A DNA stretch of 64,000 nucleotides from Karstenula rhodostoma CBS 690.94. Its lineage: Eukaryota; Ascomycota; Dothideomycetes; Pleosporales; Didymosphaeriaceae. Location: positions 256,224 through 320,223 of the forward strand of contig MU001503.1 in assembly GCA_010093485.1 (NCBI GenBank), given 5' to 3'. Made by a program: the position numbers and the translations under genes. Position 1 is the first letter of the stretch, and each line of letters starts with the position of its first letter. The notes under the pieces were generated by a model that saw only the letters and a list, made by a program, of their open reading frames with translations, was not told where the DNA came from and ran no database searches. Shown piece after piece: positions 10,783 through 21,316 of this stretch.

Positions 10783-12525
10783 TTAGCTCTCGTACAGCCC
10801 ACTCCACGGTGTTACCGGCCTCGAATACATGACCGGCGTCCCCAGCGGAGACACCTCGAACTCGTCCAACTCCGGACTCGAAGGTGGACTGACGTCGTAA
10901 TGGCTGAGGGCATGTCCATCAGGATGACCATGACCAGTCGGGGTGCTTGGCGGACTAACTTCTGCATATCGGCCATCAGTCACCGTGCTGGAGCCACCGG
11001 CAGTCCCGTAAATTGACATCGGGTGTGGTTGCGGCACCCTGTCCATGCTACGCTTTGGAATCGTGGGCGGACGCCTGCTTGGAGTGCGTAACGGCTTGGG
11101 AATCAGAGACGGATCTGCGGAAGGTGCCCGAAGATCGCTCAGAGACACGTTACTGGCAAAAGACGAAGCGATTGAGATACAGCCCTGAGTGGACGTGGAC
11201 GTGGACGTGGCCCCTTCGAACGCCATCGCATATCGCCTTGCCCTGTCACGGACCGGGGCCGCCCTTTGCTGTGTTGGAGCTGGCATAAAGAGCTCATCGG
11301 CGTCCGGCTCACGGTGGGCTGGCCTGTAGTTCGACAGCTGCCGCGGAGCAGGGTTGAATGGCTCAGAGACGTCGACGCCTACAAATGTGCGCCCGTCGTT
11401 GTCCCGGTCAGTGCCTCGAACGCTTTCTGCCGAAACGACATCCTCCTTGCTATAAGGGACGTTGTGTCTGAGGCGCCATGATCCTGGGCGGAAAGCGTCG
11501 ACGCCGGTGGCTGTGTTTTGGTCAGTGGGCGGGTTGGAGTTGCGCGTGGGGCGTCTACTTGCCTGGCGATGCTGCGGTGCAAAGGACTCCGAGATGTCCA
11601 TGTCAATAACGCTCTCCCCATAACCAGCCGCATCGGCAGCAGTACGAGACTTCGCGCGGCCAGGCCTACTCATGTCACCACAGAAGTCACGCGCTTCACG
11701 AGCCTGGGCCCGCTCTTCACGCATGCGCTCCTCCCGGGCTCGCCTCCTCTGCTCTTGCTTGATGTCACGCATCTTCCCACCCAGGAAAAACGCATCATCA
11801 ACAAGCCTCCGACCATCCTCACGTGCCTCGAGCCACTCCTTCACGAAGCGAACGCGCCTCGACTTCAAGTCCTCCCTGTGTCCCCTAGCCCTCGTACTAA
11901 TGCGCGCCACCAGCCCAGCCAGCAGCGCGAAAACCACCTTGCTCTCCCCCCCAATCCGCGAAAGCATGCACGCCGGACACCGACTCACCTCATACCCCCA
12001 CTGCAGCACGAAGACGCCCTTCTCATCCAGGAAGCCAGGACAGATGGGCTCGTGGCCCCCAGGCGCCCCCCCGTGCGCATCGAACCCGGGCACGTACATC
12101 TGCGGGACGCACTCGAGCTGGCGCACTCGCATCTCCTCCCACGCATCCAGCTCGCCGCTCACGACGATGGAGTAGGTGAGCCGGCCGACGCGAGACATCT
12201 CGTGCTGTACCAGGGCCATGAGCTCGTAGCACAAGCCCTTCTTGAGCCGCTTGTGGGCGTCGCAGAGATAGCCTGGCTGCACCTTGCCAGTGGTTGGAGA
12301 CGGGGACTTGTGGAAGCCGCTGGCGCGGAGGTGGCGCGGTAAGGATTGGATGCGCGCCTTGGCCTCGTGTGCGTCCGGTGTCTGGGGTGCTGAGACGCTC
12401 TGGAAGACGCTCGCGAGGAGTGGCATGTCCTTGTTTGATAGCATGTAGAAATGGCTATTTCGACGACCAGTAGAACTGCGGTGGGGGTTGTAAAGACCCG
12501 TAAGGGCGGCGGAGCGGGGTGCCAT
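10783..12525 (-). CDS. hypothetical protein, 580 residues, cysteine-containing N-terminal domain
   Basis: A single open frame of 580 codons starts MAPRSAALTGLYNPHRSS. I do not recognise the family. Residues of about 1-260 look like a folded domain with spaced cysteines and histidines: CDAHKRLKKGLCYELM, ICPGF and RCPACML, which could bind a metal. A basic, helical Arg/Glu-rich segment follows at about 255-285 (EQRRRAREERMREERAQAR). The C-terminal half is disordered, Pro/Ser/Arg-rich, with repeated acidic patches (VIDMDISESF and VGVDVSEPFNP). The two patches resemble each other and may be short linear motifs. No signal peptide or membrane segment is visible. Probably a lineage-restricted fungal protein. 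Confidence 0.7.
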   Translation of the reverse strand: MAPRSAALTGLYNPHRSSTGRRNSHFYMLSNKDMPLLASVFQSVSAPQTPDAHEAKARIQSLPRHLRASGFHKSPSPTTGKVQPGYLCDAHKRLKKGLCYELMALVQHEMSRVGRLTYSIVVSGELDAWEEMRVRQLECVPQMYVPGFDAHGGAPGGHEPICPGFLDEKGVFVLQWGYEVSRCPACMLSRIGGESKVVFALLAGLVARISTRARGHREDLKSRRVRFVKEWLEAREDGRRLVDDAFFLGGKMRDIKQEQRRRAREERMREERAQAREARDFCGDMSRPGRAKSRTAADAAGYGESVIDMDISESFAPQHRQASRRPTRNSNPPTDQNTATGVDAFRPGSWRLRHNVPYSKEDVVSAESVRGTDRDNDGRTFVGVDVSEPFNPAPRQLSNYRPAHREPDADELFMPAPTQQRAAPVRDRARRYAMAFEGATSTSTSTQGCISIASSFASNVSLSDLRAPSADPSLIPKPLRTPSRRPPTIPKRSMDRVPQPHPMSIYGTAGGSSTVTDGRYAEVSPPSTPTGHGHPDGHALSHYDVSPPSSPELDEFEVSPLGTPVMYSRPVTPWSGLYES

Positions 12526-13845
12526 TTGGTTTGTTGGTTGGTTTTTTTAGTCGTCTATGGGTTGGTTATGATTGTGTGATCTGGTTGAAAGTTAGGAGAA
12601 CCCGATGGTACAATATATCGCAGTGGAGGGATACGGGACTACATTGTGAATGGGTTTGTACGTTGTGTCGCTACGTTTATACAAAGGCAATCATTGTGAA
12701 CGATGTTTTGGTCAAAGTCGCTTTGTTTTATACATGCTGAGGTCGTGGCTGGGTGGAAGTGGCTAGCCAGTGAGGTTGGAGGATTGGAGACATTGTTGGC
12801 GGAACCTTTTAGACATTGTAGACTTGTGTGAGATATTTTGAGACTTGGAATGCCTTGAACTACATGCAAAATCAAGGTTCCTTCAGCAACGAAAAATATC
12901 AGTCTCATAAATAGTGGTTCGTACTTTTAGGAATACAGATATTGTGAGTTGCAAATGTTTTTGTACCACCGAACCATGGGTCAGATTCAGTTTTCGATCA
13001 ATTTATGACTCGTGGATTGTTGATATTGAGCCTCCAAAACCACGGAAAAGTGGTACAAAACATTTGCAACGCACCGATAGCCTGTTAATCCCGAATGTAT
13101 GTTTTGATGCTAGGATCACTCTTACTAACCGAACCCTATTTAAGTGATAGCGTATAGCTACTTTGGAGCAAGGGTGATTAATTGAGCGTGCCTACAAGAG
13201 GAGTTTAATGTTGGTGCCTCCGAAGAGGGTTTGAAGATACTCGTCGAACCAACCAACCCAGAGTCATTAACACGATATAAAGCACGATGTAGATAATCGC
13301 AAACGAATCCTATAACCAATATTCCTTAGTCGCCTTTTTAGTCCCCCTTTGTTCGTGCATTGGCAAAGCACAACGCGCCTTTTTGTCCCCCCTACTTAAT
13401 CGAGTCACCCTACCTCATAGTGAATCTCTACAATATAACCAGTATTATTATCGACAAAGTAGAGCTATGTTGGAATGCGAAGGCAGACCAGTAAAAAAAA
13501 ACAATTTCCACAACTCCAAACTTGCCGACGCTAAGCGCTATTTCCTCGTATGATGTATCCGCTTTATTTCTCAGGCTTCCATCCCGCTCAGTCGCCCAGC
13601 CCTTCCCGCGGCATCAGCCCTCCTCTAAGCGACGACCAGACCCCACGCGAGTGCCTTGGGTGTAAATCAGCGTGAAGACCAGAACGAACGCTAGGCAGTT
13701 TACAGCACCCCGCTTCCCTAGGCGCATGCATGATGTGATGTACTTAACCACGCAAAAGTTTCCGCGATAGAAGCGGTCTTGCGTCTCGTCCACCGACATC
13801 CGCAGAGAGTGGCATCTTTTCACGAAGCAGATCGATTTCAGAGCC
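12526..13845. other. intergenic, AT-richer region
   Basis: About 1.3 kb between divergently oriented genes (the 580-residue gene on minus, the permease on plus). It is visibly richer in A and T than its neighbours and contains an inverted repeat (listed separately) and two similar T-run/C-run stretches near 13335 and 13380. No gene was seen. Confidence 0.5.
12948..13070. repeat. inverted repeat with 21-22-bp arms
   Basis: The left arm is 12948-12969 and the right arm 13050-13070. They are reverse complements except for one extra T in the left arm; the loop is 80 bp. No clear target-site duplication flanks it. It could be a small MITE-like element or a structured RNA or terminator. Confidence 0.7.
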
Positions 13846-15689
13846 ATGGCCTCGCGCGAGGAGAAGAGAACGGGTGCTCCGCCGGATGCGCCACATGACG
13901 CGGAACTAGGCGCGAGCTCGATTTCACTGGGTAAGGACGTCGCGATCAAGCTCGTGGGTGAGCATGCGCAGGAGATAGATCCCGAGTTGGAGAAGAGGGT
14001 GCTTCGCAAGATTGATCTGTTCCTTATTCCTGCTATGATTGTCGGTAGGCTGGACTGTTCTTCGTGCACTTTATGTCTCTAACGTCTCCAGGCTATGGTC
14101 TGGTGTATTATGACAAGGCCATATTGGGATCAGCAGTCCTGTTCGGCATGACCAAGGATCTATCTCTGAGTGTGGTCCATACCAACACCACACCGCCAAC
14201 AACCGACACAACGCGGCTAAGCTGGGCCACGTCCCTCTTCTACTTCGGTGAGCTACCCTGGGGCACAAGTTCTGGATATTGGGTGAAGCAGTATCCGAAC
14301 TTTTCGAACATTAGACGCAGAGCTCTAGCATTCTGACACCCCTTTCTAATCCCTTCCTACATTAAGCCTATCAATGACTTATACCCGGATTTAGGCATGC
14401 TCGCTGGCCTCTACCCAATGACATTTGCGTTACAACGCTTCAACCTGGGCCGCATTCTTGGCGGCGTCGTCATCCTGTGGGCTCTCATATGCATGCTGAC
14501 TGCCGCGGTAACCACCTGGAAAGGCCTCTATGCGCAGCGCTTCTTCCTCGGCTTCGTCGAGAGTGTCATCCCGACGGGCTTCATGTGCATCGTCAGCGGG
14601 TACTACACGCAAGAGGAGCAGGCCTTGAGGCAGAGCTGGTGGTTCTCGTCGACGGGTCTGTTCACGATCATAGGCGGCGCGCTGAACTACGGGTTTGCGC
14701 AGATCACCGGAGGTGCGCTGAAAAGGTGGCAGTATATCTACTTGCTTGCGGGGTGCTTGACGATCCTGTTTGGCATCTTCTGCTTTTTCATTCCGAATTC
14801 GCCCGTCGAGGCGTGGTTTCTTACTCCAGAGGAGAGGGTGGTTGCCGTCGAGAGGCTGAGGAAGGGTCAGACCGGGGTGAGATGTCAACAGATCAAGATG
14901 ACGCAAGTCAAGGAAGCTCTTCTGGATATCAAGCTGTGGCTGGTCTTCATCATGATGGGGTCGGCGTATACAGTCAATGGGGCCGTTTCCGGCTTCGGAC
15001 CATTGATTGTGTCAACTTTTGGATGGTCGACGCTGGAATCAATCCTGTGGCAGTTTCCTCTCGGTGGCATATGCTTCATTGCGATTCTGGCGTGTGGATG
15101 GGCCTCTGCTCGGTTTCCAAACATGCGCATCATCCTGCTGATTGTCAATTGCTTGCCGGTCATCGCAGGCTGCGCGATGATCTGGAAGGGCAGCTGGGCA
15201 TATCATGCTGGTACGCCTGTAGCAGGGTATAGCATCATCGGAACCTTTGGTGCGGTAGTGAGCTTGACGATTGTCATCGGAATGAGGTATGCATGCCTTC
15301 TCTAGTGGTTGATGTTACTGACAAAAGTGCAGCAACGTCGCAGGAGCGACCAAGAAGAGCTGCATGGCCGGTTCTATTTTTGTCGCCTACTGCGTGGGCA
15401 ACATTGTTGGTCCACAGCTCATCAAAAGCCAGACAAAGAAGGACCACTACCCAGAACTTTGGACCGGTTTGATCATCAGGTGAGCCTTCTCCTGAGCCAC
15501 AGCTCTACGAAAGACGCTGACCCCTGTAGTTACTGCATCACTATCGTGGCTTCAGTTGCACTTTACGTTGTCCTGTGGAGGGAGAACAAGAAGAGGGAAA
15601 GCCACGCTGACAATGAAGAGGAAAGAGACCGGCTTGCCTTTATGGACTTGACCGACGGAGGGAACCCGTACTTTAGATATGTCCTTTGA
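13846..15689 (+). CDS. MFS permease, Dal5/anion:cation symporter family
   Basis: Five exons (13846-14044, 14092-14247, 14395-15286, 15333-15479, 15530-15689) give 517 residues. Introns are 47, 147, 46 and 50 bp and all phases agree. The reading continues as an MFS protein with about 12 membrane segments: DLFLIPAMIVGYGLVYYDKA in TM1, LSWATSLFYFGMLAGLYPMT in TM2, and FFLGFVESVIPTGF and SGYYTQEEQALRQSWWFSST in the middle. These are typical of the Dal5 (allantoate/nicotinate/organic anion) group. The cytosolic loop has the usual LTPEERVVAVERLR block, and the C-terminus ends ERDRLAFMDLTD...YFRYVL. It should import an organic anion across the plasma membrane; the substrate cannot be told from sequence. 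The gene is intact, unlike the MFS relic at 17.9 kb. Confidence 0.92.
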
Positions 15690-16345
15690 TAGAGCGGAGG
15701 ACCTCTCCGCGTCTGTCCATTGAACTAGTTGATACCATCACATGCCAGGATCGCATCTTGACGGTTTGTGCCCATGTAGACTAGCCCTACCGGAAAGCAT
15801 GGCCAACTTCAGTTCGGGCTACAGCGACGAGGGGACACAGATACAGACTTGCCTGTGGAACGCGTTGAGGACTGTTTCATCGTAGCCAGGGATGGCAGAC
15901 ATGGGCAATCCCTGGAACGCCTGTATTTCAGCACGGCACACAAGCCATGTTGGAGTACATGACGCGGGGCCCCTCCGGAACGTTTGCGGAGGGCGGGCCG
16001 GAGGGGGAGGAGACTGGTGAGACGATGAAGGAGGCTGACATGGAACATCGGGTGAGAGAACGTGATCTGCGAGCCAAGTCGGCCCCGTTCCGAACGTCTG
16101 GATGACGGCGCCGTTCACGGGCGTCAGCAATGCGCCCTCTCTGGTGTTTCCCTCTGCCCTCCGCCTGCGCTTTGTAGCACCTCAGCTGTGTCTTCCTTCC
16201 CTTTGCGTGTGTCGCGCGGCCATCATTATCCGCGCTTCCGCCTGCCTTCTGTCACCAACCCGACGACGGTCCGCGGGCGCGCCCTACGATAATCACTCAA
16301 CAAACCCCCTCAGGTGCTCGCCATAAGTGCCGCCCACCCATCACC
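15690..16345. other. intergenic
   Basis: About 650 bases holding the permease 3' end and the promoter of the next gene. Minus-strand open frames at 15809-16130 look random. Confidence 0.45.
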
Positions 16346-17599
16346 ATGGCCTCCCCGTCCTCTACGCCGCGCTCGCCATCGCGCTCCTCCACGTCCAGCG
16401 ACGCCTCGGACACCACCATGCTCGACGCCCCGCCTGTCAGACCCGTGCGCGCCCGCCCCGCCTCCCATTCGAGCATCGCCCCCGTCGCGCTGGACAAGCT
16501 GCCCGATACGACCTTCTCGCTGCTTCTCTCCCTGCCCCGCGAGCTCCGGGACAAGGTGTACACGTTCGCGCTTGTCTCGCAGTTTCCCTTCTGGTGGCCC
16601 TCGCCAACGACGCCGAAGCACAATGTCGCCTTGGGCTTGCTCTCCGTGTCGCGCCAGGTGCACAAGGAAGCGGCGCCCATCGTGTACGCGCAGAACAAGT
16701 TCCTCTTCACCAACCCCAGTGATTGCACCATGTTCCGGGTCGTCGCCTCGCCCTGTGCGGAAAACATCACCTCCGTGTACTTTCGGATTCGGGAGAAGGA
16801 CGTGAAGCTCTGGGCGACATATCTCGGCAGCAAAGACCCCTCGCGGAGCATGAAACACGACCTGCCCAGGCTGAAGAGCTTGTGGATCTTCCTGCGCTGC
16901 GGCATGATGGGCACACCAGGCGTGATCAACAACATGGTGGGCAATGGAGGGTTGCCTGCTCCGTTGGCCGCGCAGACACAGGCCATACACCAGGCCCTGG
17001 GAACGCAGTTGCCGCCGCAGGTCCAGGTCAACATGCAGGTGCTACAGCAGGCAATGCACCAAGCCCACGCGGGTGCGTACGGCAACATGGCTGCGAACGC
17101 ACAAGCACCGATGCCTTTTGTGCAGTTTGCGCAGAATGCCCTTCAGAATCAGCATCAGAACCAGAACCAGAACACCGCAGCACCGCATCCCCACGGCCTG
17201 CAGAACAACCCGCCAGCAAATCCGTCGCCTCTGGCTACCATTGCCGCCCAGCAGCAGTCGCAGCCTGCGCAGAACCCGCCACATGGGCAGCACCACCATC
17301 GCGCTTATGCGCACGGCCATGGTCACCACCAGCACGGCTTCTTCACATCCTTTATGCGCTGGGAGCGTGAGATGGGACTCGAGAATTTGTGTCTGTCGCT
17401 CCAGGAGACTCGCCCAGTGTGCACCGACGTCAAGATTGTGTGCATTGTGAAGCTGCCGAGGCCTGAGCTCCAGAGGCTGGTGCGAGTATATGCCGATGAG
17501 CTGAATTTGGACAAGAATGGCGACGCCCGGACGAGGTTCCGCCGGGTGCATGGTGTGGACGTGAGTTTGGAGGTTAGTGGGTACGAGATTGGCGCCTGA
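16346..17599 (+). CDS. F-box/DUF7730-like hypothetical protein, 417 residues
   Basis: A single exon of 417 codons; the start follows the context ATCACCATGGCC. After a disordered Ser/Pro N-terminus (about 1-55), a conserved fungal motif occurs: LLSLPRELRDKVYTFAL (about 66-82). It is followed by LLSVSRQVHKEAAPIVYAQN and KFLFTNPSD, the pattern of fungal F-box-like or DUF7730/2EXR-type proteins, most of unknown function. The middle (about 215-335) is low complexity, rich in Gln, Asn, Ala and His, including a QNQHQNQNQN run and HGQHHHRAYAHGHGHHQHG. A folded segment resumes from about 340 to the end. A role in substrate recognition by SCF ligases is only a guess. Confidence 0.8.
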   Translation: MASPSSTPRSPSRSSTSSDASDTTMLDAPPVRPVRARPASHSSIAPVALDKLPDTTFSLLLSLPRELRDKVYTFALVSQFPFWWPSPTTPKHNVALGLLSVSRQVHKEAAPIVYAQNKFLFTNPSDCTMFRVVASPCAENITSVYFRIREKDVKLWATYLGSKDPSRSMKHDLPRLKSLWIFLRCGMMGTPGVINNMVGNGGLPAPLAAQTQAIHQALGTQLPPQVQVNMQVLQQAMHQAHAGAYGNMAANAQAPMPFVQFAQNALQNQHQNQNQNTAAPHPHGLQNNPPANPSPLATIAAQQQSQPAQNPPHGQHHHRAYAHGHGHHQHGFFTSFMRWEREMGLENLCLSLQETRPVCTDVKIVCIVKLPRPELQRLVRVYADELNLDKNGDARTRFRRVHGVDVSLEVSGYEIGA

Positions 17600-17869
17600 T
17601 GACTATCACGGGCTGCAGTGTTTGATGGTTTCTGGCGGTAGAGGGAAGGGGACGACTAACAAATTTACAAGGCACGTTAACAGCGCATATAGTGTACACC
17701 GAGAGTCACGTTCGAATTCATGATACCCTTTTTGATATGCACGCCACCATCAGGAATGCGCAGAGAGTGATCAGTGATGGATAGTTGCAATGAGAAGATT
17801 CGTTGGCAACCACTGAAAGACGTCGTAGACCAGGCTCGATGTTGCTCGAAGCTGTAATTATATAGTGCC

Positions 17870-18170
17870 TCACTTTGACCAGCGGCGAGGCCGAGGATCA
17901 TCCTGGCCCCAAGATGCCAGTTGTAGTCCTTCTGCGTAGGCTGCCAGAACAGCGCCCCCGATCAGCACGAGCAACGATCCGAGAAAGACCGGACGAGGAC
18001 CGATCGCTAGCGCCAGCGGCATGCAGATGAGATTGCCGATCCCCATAAAGACCGTGGGATGTGTCATCAGTGCTGTAATGTCAGTATAGTCGGCGCCTTT
18101 CGCAGCATAGTCGGGGATATAGAATGTTAAGAGGCTACTAAAGCTAGATATGTTAGTAATCTTCACAGCG
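17870..18170 (-). pseudogene. truncated MFS transporter relic
   Basis: The minus-strand frame encodes about 85 residues resembling an MFS N-terminal half: LTFYIPDYAAKGADYTDITA, FMGIGNLICMPLALAIGPRP and VFLGSLLVLIGGAVLAAYAE (a TM2-loop-TM3 pattern with the GxRP motif). A possible acceptor (ACTAAC...CTTTAG) precedes SLLTFY near 18140. The rest of a roughly 500-residue transporter is missing on both sides; after the fragment the frame ends at a stop. This is a decayed fragment, not a working transporter. Confidence 0.65.
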
Positions 18171-18325
18171 CTGCGAAGGTAACGTCGCACGGTTAATTTG
18201 CGTGCCTCGAGTTAGACTCCATTTACAATCGACATCACGACCGTGCAGACTACTTTAAGCGGCATTTAGACTTACGTGAGATGATACCGGGGCGAGCTCA
18301 AGATAACACTGACCTCCGACAGACC

Positions 18326-18441
18326 GTAAGCAAACTACCGGGTACAGAATAGACGTGCCAGACGGAAAGACTTCGTTCTCGCTTAGCTGAGATGTACACT
18401 ACCCTGTCTCGACTCACACTGACTCCGTCCCCGCGCCTGAG
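18326..18441 (+). repeat. intron copy 1 (introner-like element candidate)
   Basis: A predicted 116-bp intron (GTAAGC...CCTGAG) just before the zinc-finger exon of the dead transcription factor. It aligns with the intron at 18657-18781 along nearly its whole length: 31 bases from the donor, then a 4-versus-12-base gap, then 67 ungapped bases. By eye 77 of those 98 positions match, and 18 of 21 differences are transitions. Confidence 0.7.
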
Positions 18442-20718
18442 GCTACGTGAGACCGTTTCGATGCGTCAACTGCCCAGCAGCCCTCAATCGCAGGGACTTA
18501 CTCCTACGACATCAAACGAACCACGAAAAGAACGCCACCAAAGGCCAGATCGGTCATAACTCCGTTTCAGAGAGAGCAGTCAAAGCTTGCGGTGCGTGTG
18601 TGCTGTCTAAAGTTAAATGCGGGAATTTGAGGCCGTGCCAAAGATGTACGAAGAAGGTAAGCAAGCCACCAGGTTCAAAGTAGATGTAGTTTTCCCGTGG
18701 ACAGAAAGACTTCGTTCTTTCTTAGCTGAGACATACATCACCCTGCCTTAACCCACACTGAATTTGTAACCTGCACCTTAGGGCGCACTGTGCATGACGA
18801 AGTCACTCAAATCCGCATCGTCCCCTGCAACAACGTACGGAAGCGAGCAGCATATGTCTGGGTCTTCTATCACACCAGGTCCAGATGCCTCCGCCACTCC
18901 TACGGATCATGATGTTACGCAACAGGCAATACGCGATGCAGCTACGGCCACACAGATATTGTAGACGCGCAAGCATTGCTTAGCAAGTGCGACGATGCAT
19001 ACCAGCAAAGACAACGACTACCAATTCTTTGATCAAATAATGGTTCCAGAGCACGACTTTATAGGAGCAGATCCGTCACTACAAGCGCCCGATTTGACGA
19101 TGTGGCTACCTGAAACGGACTAGGTTGGAGAGATTGATCTTTTCAACAAAGATTTTGGTCTCTCGGTTGGCCAAACAGTCGAAGCCCAGCAAATTTTGGA
19201 TGGCTTCTTCGCTCCAGCTGCTCTAACTGACACGCCTGCCCCGCCAAGCTGCGCTGCTACCGCAGTTTGCTTTGGTCTTCCCTCAGTCAACCGCACAGGC
19301 CTTGTACTCCAGGAGATTGCGAGGGTTGCTCTACAGAGCCTCACGGAACGAGACAACAGCGTCTTCTAAGATCTACAGTATCTCCAATCTTCTATAATAT
19401 AGCTCAATAGTGGAGCCTTTTGCGGTTATCAGCAAAAGATAGAAACCGCTAAGAGCAACCCGCTTCAACTAGTGGCAGCAATGCGACGAGCCAGAAAGTA
19501 CGACAAAGTCGCGCATCCATCCATTCTTCCCAGTCTCGATGATAACGCGGATGAGAACGAGCGTAAGTGGCGCGAGGGGGTCCAGGTTGAGTCCTACAAG
19601 CGGCTTGCTTGTCATCTCTTCGAGCATGAGATGGACATGACCATAGTAAAGTACCGCAACCCGTTGCATTTATACTCTGAGATGAGTTTTCCCTTGCCCT
19701 TCTCCCGCTCGCTTTGGCTTGCTCCCTCTACAGAGGTATGGCGAGTACGAATACTGAGTATGGATACCATCGGGGGGCTACCATCGCTACGCGACATGCT
19801 GAAAAGATGACGTCCCGGCCACCTACCTCCATCCGGCCATTAACTCTCAGGTTGCTCGGTACATGTATCTACATGGAGTGGCAGCACATATATGGGAGTG
19901 CTCACAGCAATCCGCCCTCGTTCATGAAGAAAGCGATCCAGCGTCGCAGCTATGGCTAAAATCGCGACACCAGAGGATGTAAACCATCAACCCCTCCACT
20001 GCTGAAAATTTGACGTGCTAATGTTATCTTATATATAGCCTGCTCCAAATGTTCCCGCTACCTGAAAACTCTGCTGCCGCGTATACTCGCGCCCTACATG
20101 CTTTCCTGCAAATATTCCTACACACTTCCGTAGATGCCATTACGTACTTAACAGGTAAGTGCGGGGGAAAAGAGGCAAATCGGGCTTATACTCTCCTCCA
20201 GCCGTGGAGCTAGACTAAAGAAGCCCGCATTGCGATATATCATGCAGGTCAAGTTCTGCGTGCCGCGCGCGAAATCCCTAATTATTAACTTCGAGGGCAG
20301 GACGCTTTTATGGCTCACTACTCTATTATGATGCTGTGGACATATAGTATGATGATGAGCGACCGCGCACGCCGAACTGGCGCGAATACTCCTCTACGAC
20401 CAGATCCATCTGTCGATAACCACGACCCCATGATTTTCCTAGATGTACCTCCGTCAGTCAACTCGATTCGTGTTGACGCATTCATTCACAAATATGTTGG
20501 ACAGCCCTGTCTCACATCAATGTCTCAGATTACGGCAGAAGCTCTCCGAGGAACCACTTCGGAAATGCAGGTCTGCGATCTCCGATAACCTTCGCGAACC
20601 ATGAAGATAGGCGTGGAGCTTCTCGAAGCAAAGCATCCGGAAGTTGAACGGAAGATCAAGCCGCCTCTCTTGCGAGCGCTGTGTAACTTGATGGAGGGAT
20701 GTGGTCGCTTGCGGTAAC
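18442..20718 (+). pseudogene. dead C2H2 + Zn2Cys6 fungal transcription factor
   Basis: The first visible exon encodes a C2H2 finger (CVNCPAALNRRD...HQTNH). It leads into a Zn2Cys6 cluster that is completed only after splicing the intron 18657-18781 (CGACVLSKVKCGNLRPCQRC then KKGALC; spacing C-x2-C-x6-C-x5-C-x2-C-x6-C). Downstream, one frame from 18782 to about 19990 encodes recognisable parts of a fungal-specific transcription factor domain. Examples are ESYKRLACHLFEHEMDM and LPFSRSLWLAPSTEVWR. This frame is interrupted by TAG at 18962, TAG at 19121, TAA at 19367, TAG at 19400 and TGA at 19808. Later pieces (MMLWTYSMMMSDRARRTGAN, MKIGVELLEAKHP, LLRALCNLMEGCGRLR) mark the C-terminus up to 20718. 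The stops are of the kind produced from CAA, CAG or TGG by C-to-T changes. Confidence 0.8.
18657..18781 (+). repeat. intron copy 2 (introner-like element candidate)
   Basis: A 125-bp intron (GTAAGC...ACCTTAG) inside the Zn2Cys6 cluster of the dead transcription factor. Splicing it joins KK to GALC and restores the sixth cysteine. It is a diverged copy of the intron at 18326-18441. Confidence 0.75.
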
Positions 20719-20818
20719 ATAATAACACAGACACACATAGTTGTATCTGGTTCTCCTGTTATCAACATAGGTAATTCACTCTGGACCACGCTATTCATAA
20801 GAAGCAGGCGAAAGACGC

Positions 20819-21316
20819 TTATCGAACTGTAATGGGAACGGTTGATGTTGTTGCAGTTCTATATCTATGATAGTACAAACAGCAAGACGATTTTACTGGG
20901 CGCATCAGGGCCGATGTGGATGCGATGCGCGCCCTTATTCTTCTCTTCAGGTCGCTGTTTTGAAAAGGCAGAGTACTCTGCAATACCAGGGAATGACCGA
21001 CCGTGGAAATCTTAAATACGCTGCCACAGACGAATTCCTCCCGGTAGATATCAGCCGAGCCTTCCCGGGGAGCGATTGCTGCGAGATGAAGAGGCCGCAG
21101 AGTCGCGATGTGCCACTGAATGATAGCCAGCGCCGAGTTTCCCGCCATGCCAACCTTGCCATTTGACCATGGCATACCAGCGATGGCCTTAATAACGATA
21201 GCAATCCTCCGCATCTTAAGATCCCATAATCGGTATCGATCCATCTGGATCCGCTGTTCCTCACGAATCCGCCGAAACGATAGCGTAGCTTCGCGGACAC
21301 CAGGCCACTGGATCAA
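20819..21316 (-). pseudogene. broken S15/CocE-NonD family hydrolase fragment
   Basis: The minus strand encodes NGKVGMAGNSALAIIQWHIA and LAAIAPREGSADIYREEF, matching the nucleophile region of S15/CocE-type acyl hydrolases (usual pattern GNSWLxxxQW...HLxAIAPWEG.xDxYRE). Just upstream (about 21300-21190), a different frame reads YAIVSADS*GTADPDGSIPI followed by MGS*DAED. This fits the preceding DARG...MG.QDAED block, with stops where Arg (CGA to TGA) and Gln (CAA to TAA) are expected. The fragment therefore carries at least one frameshift and two nonsense changes, and lacks the rest of the enzyme. It lies tail to tail with the dead transcription factor. Confidence 0.65.

Noticed and set aside
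15809..17088. Minus-strand frames opposite the 417-residue gene
   Set aside because: Shadow frames of GC-rich coding sequence; only the plus strand has a conserved motif.
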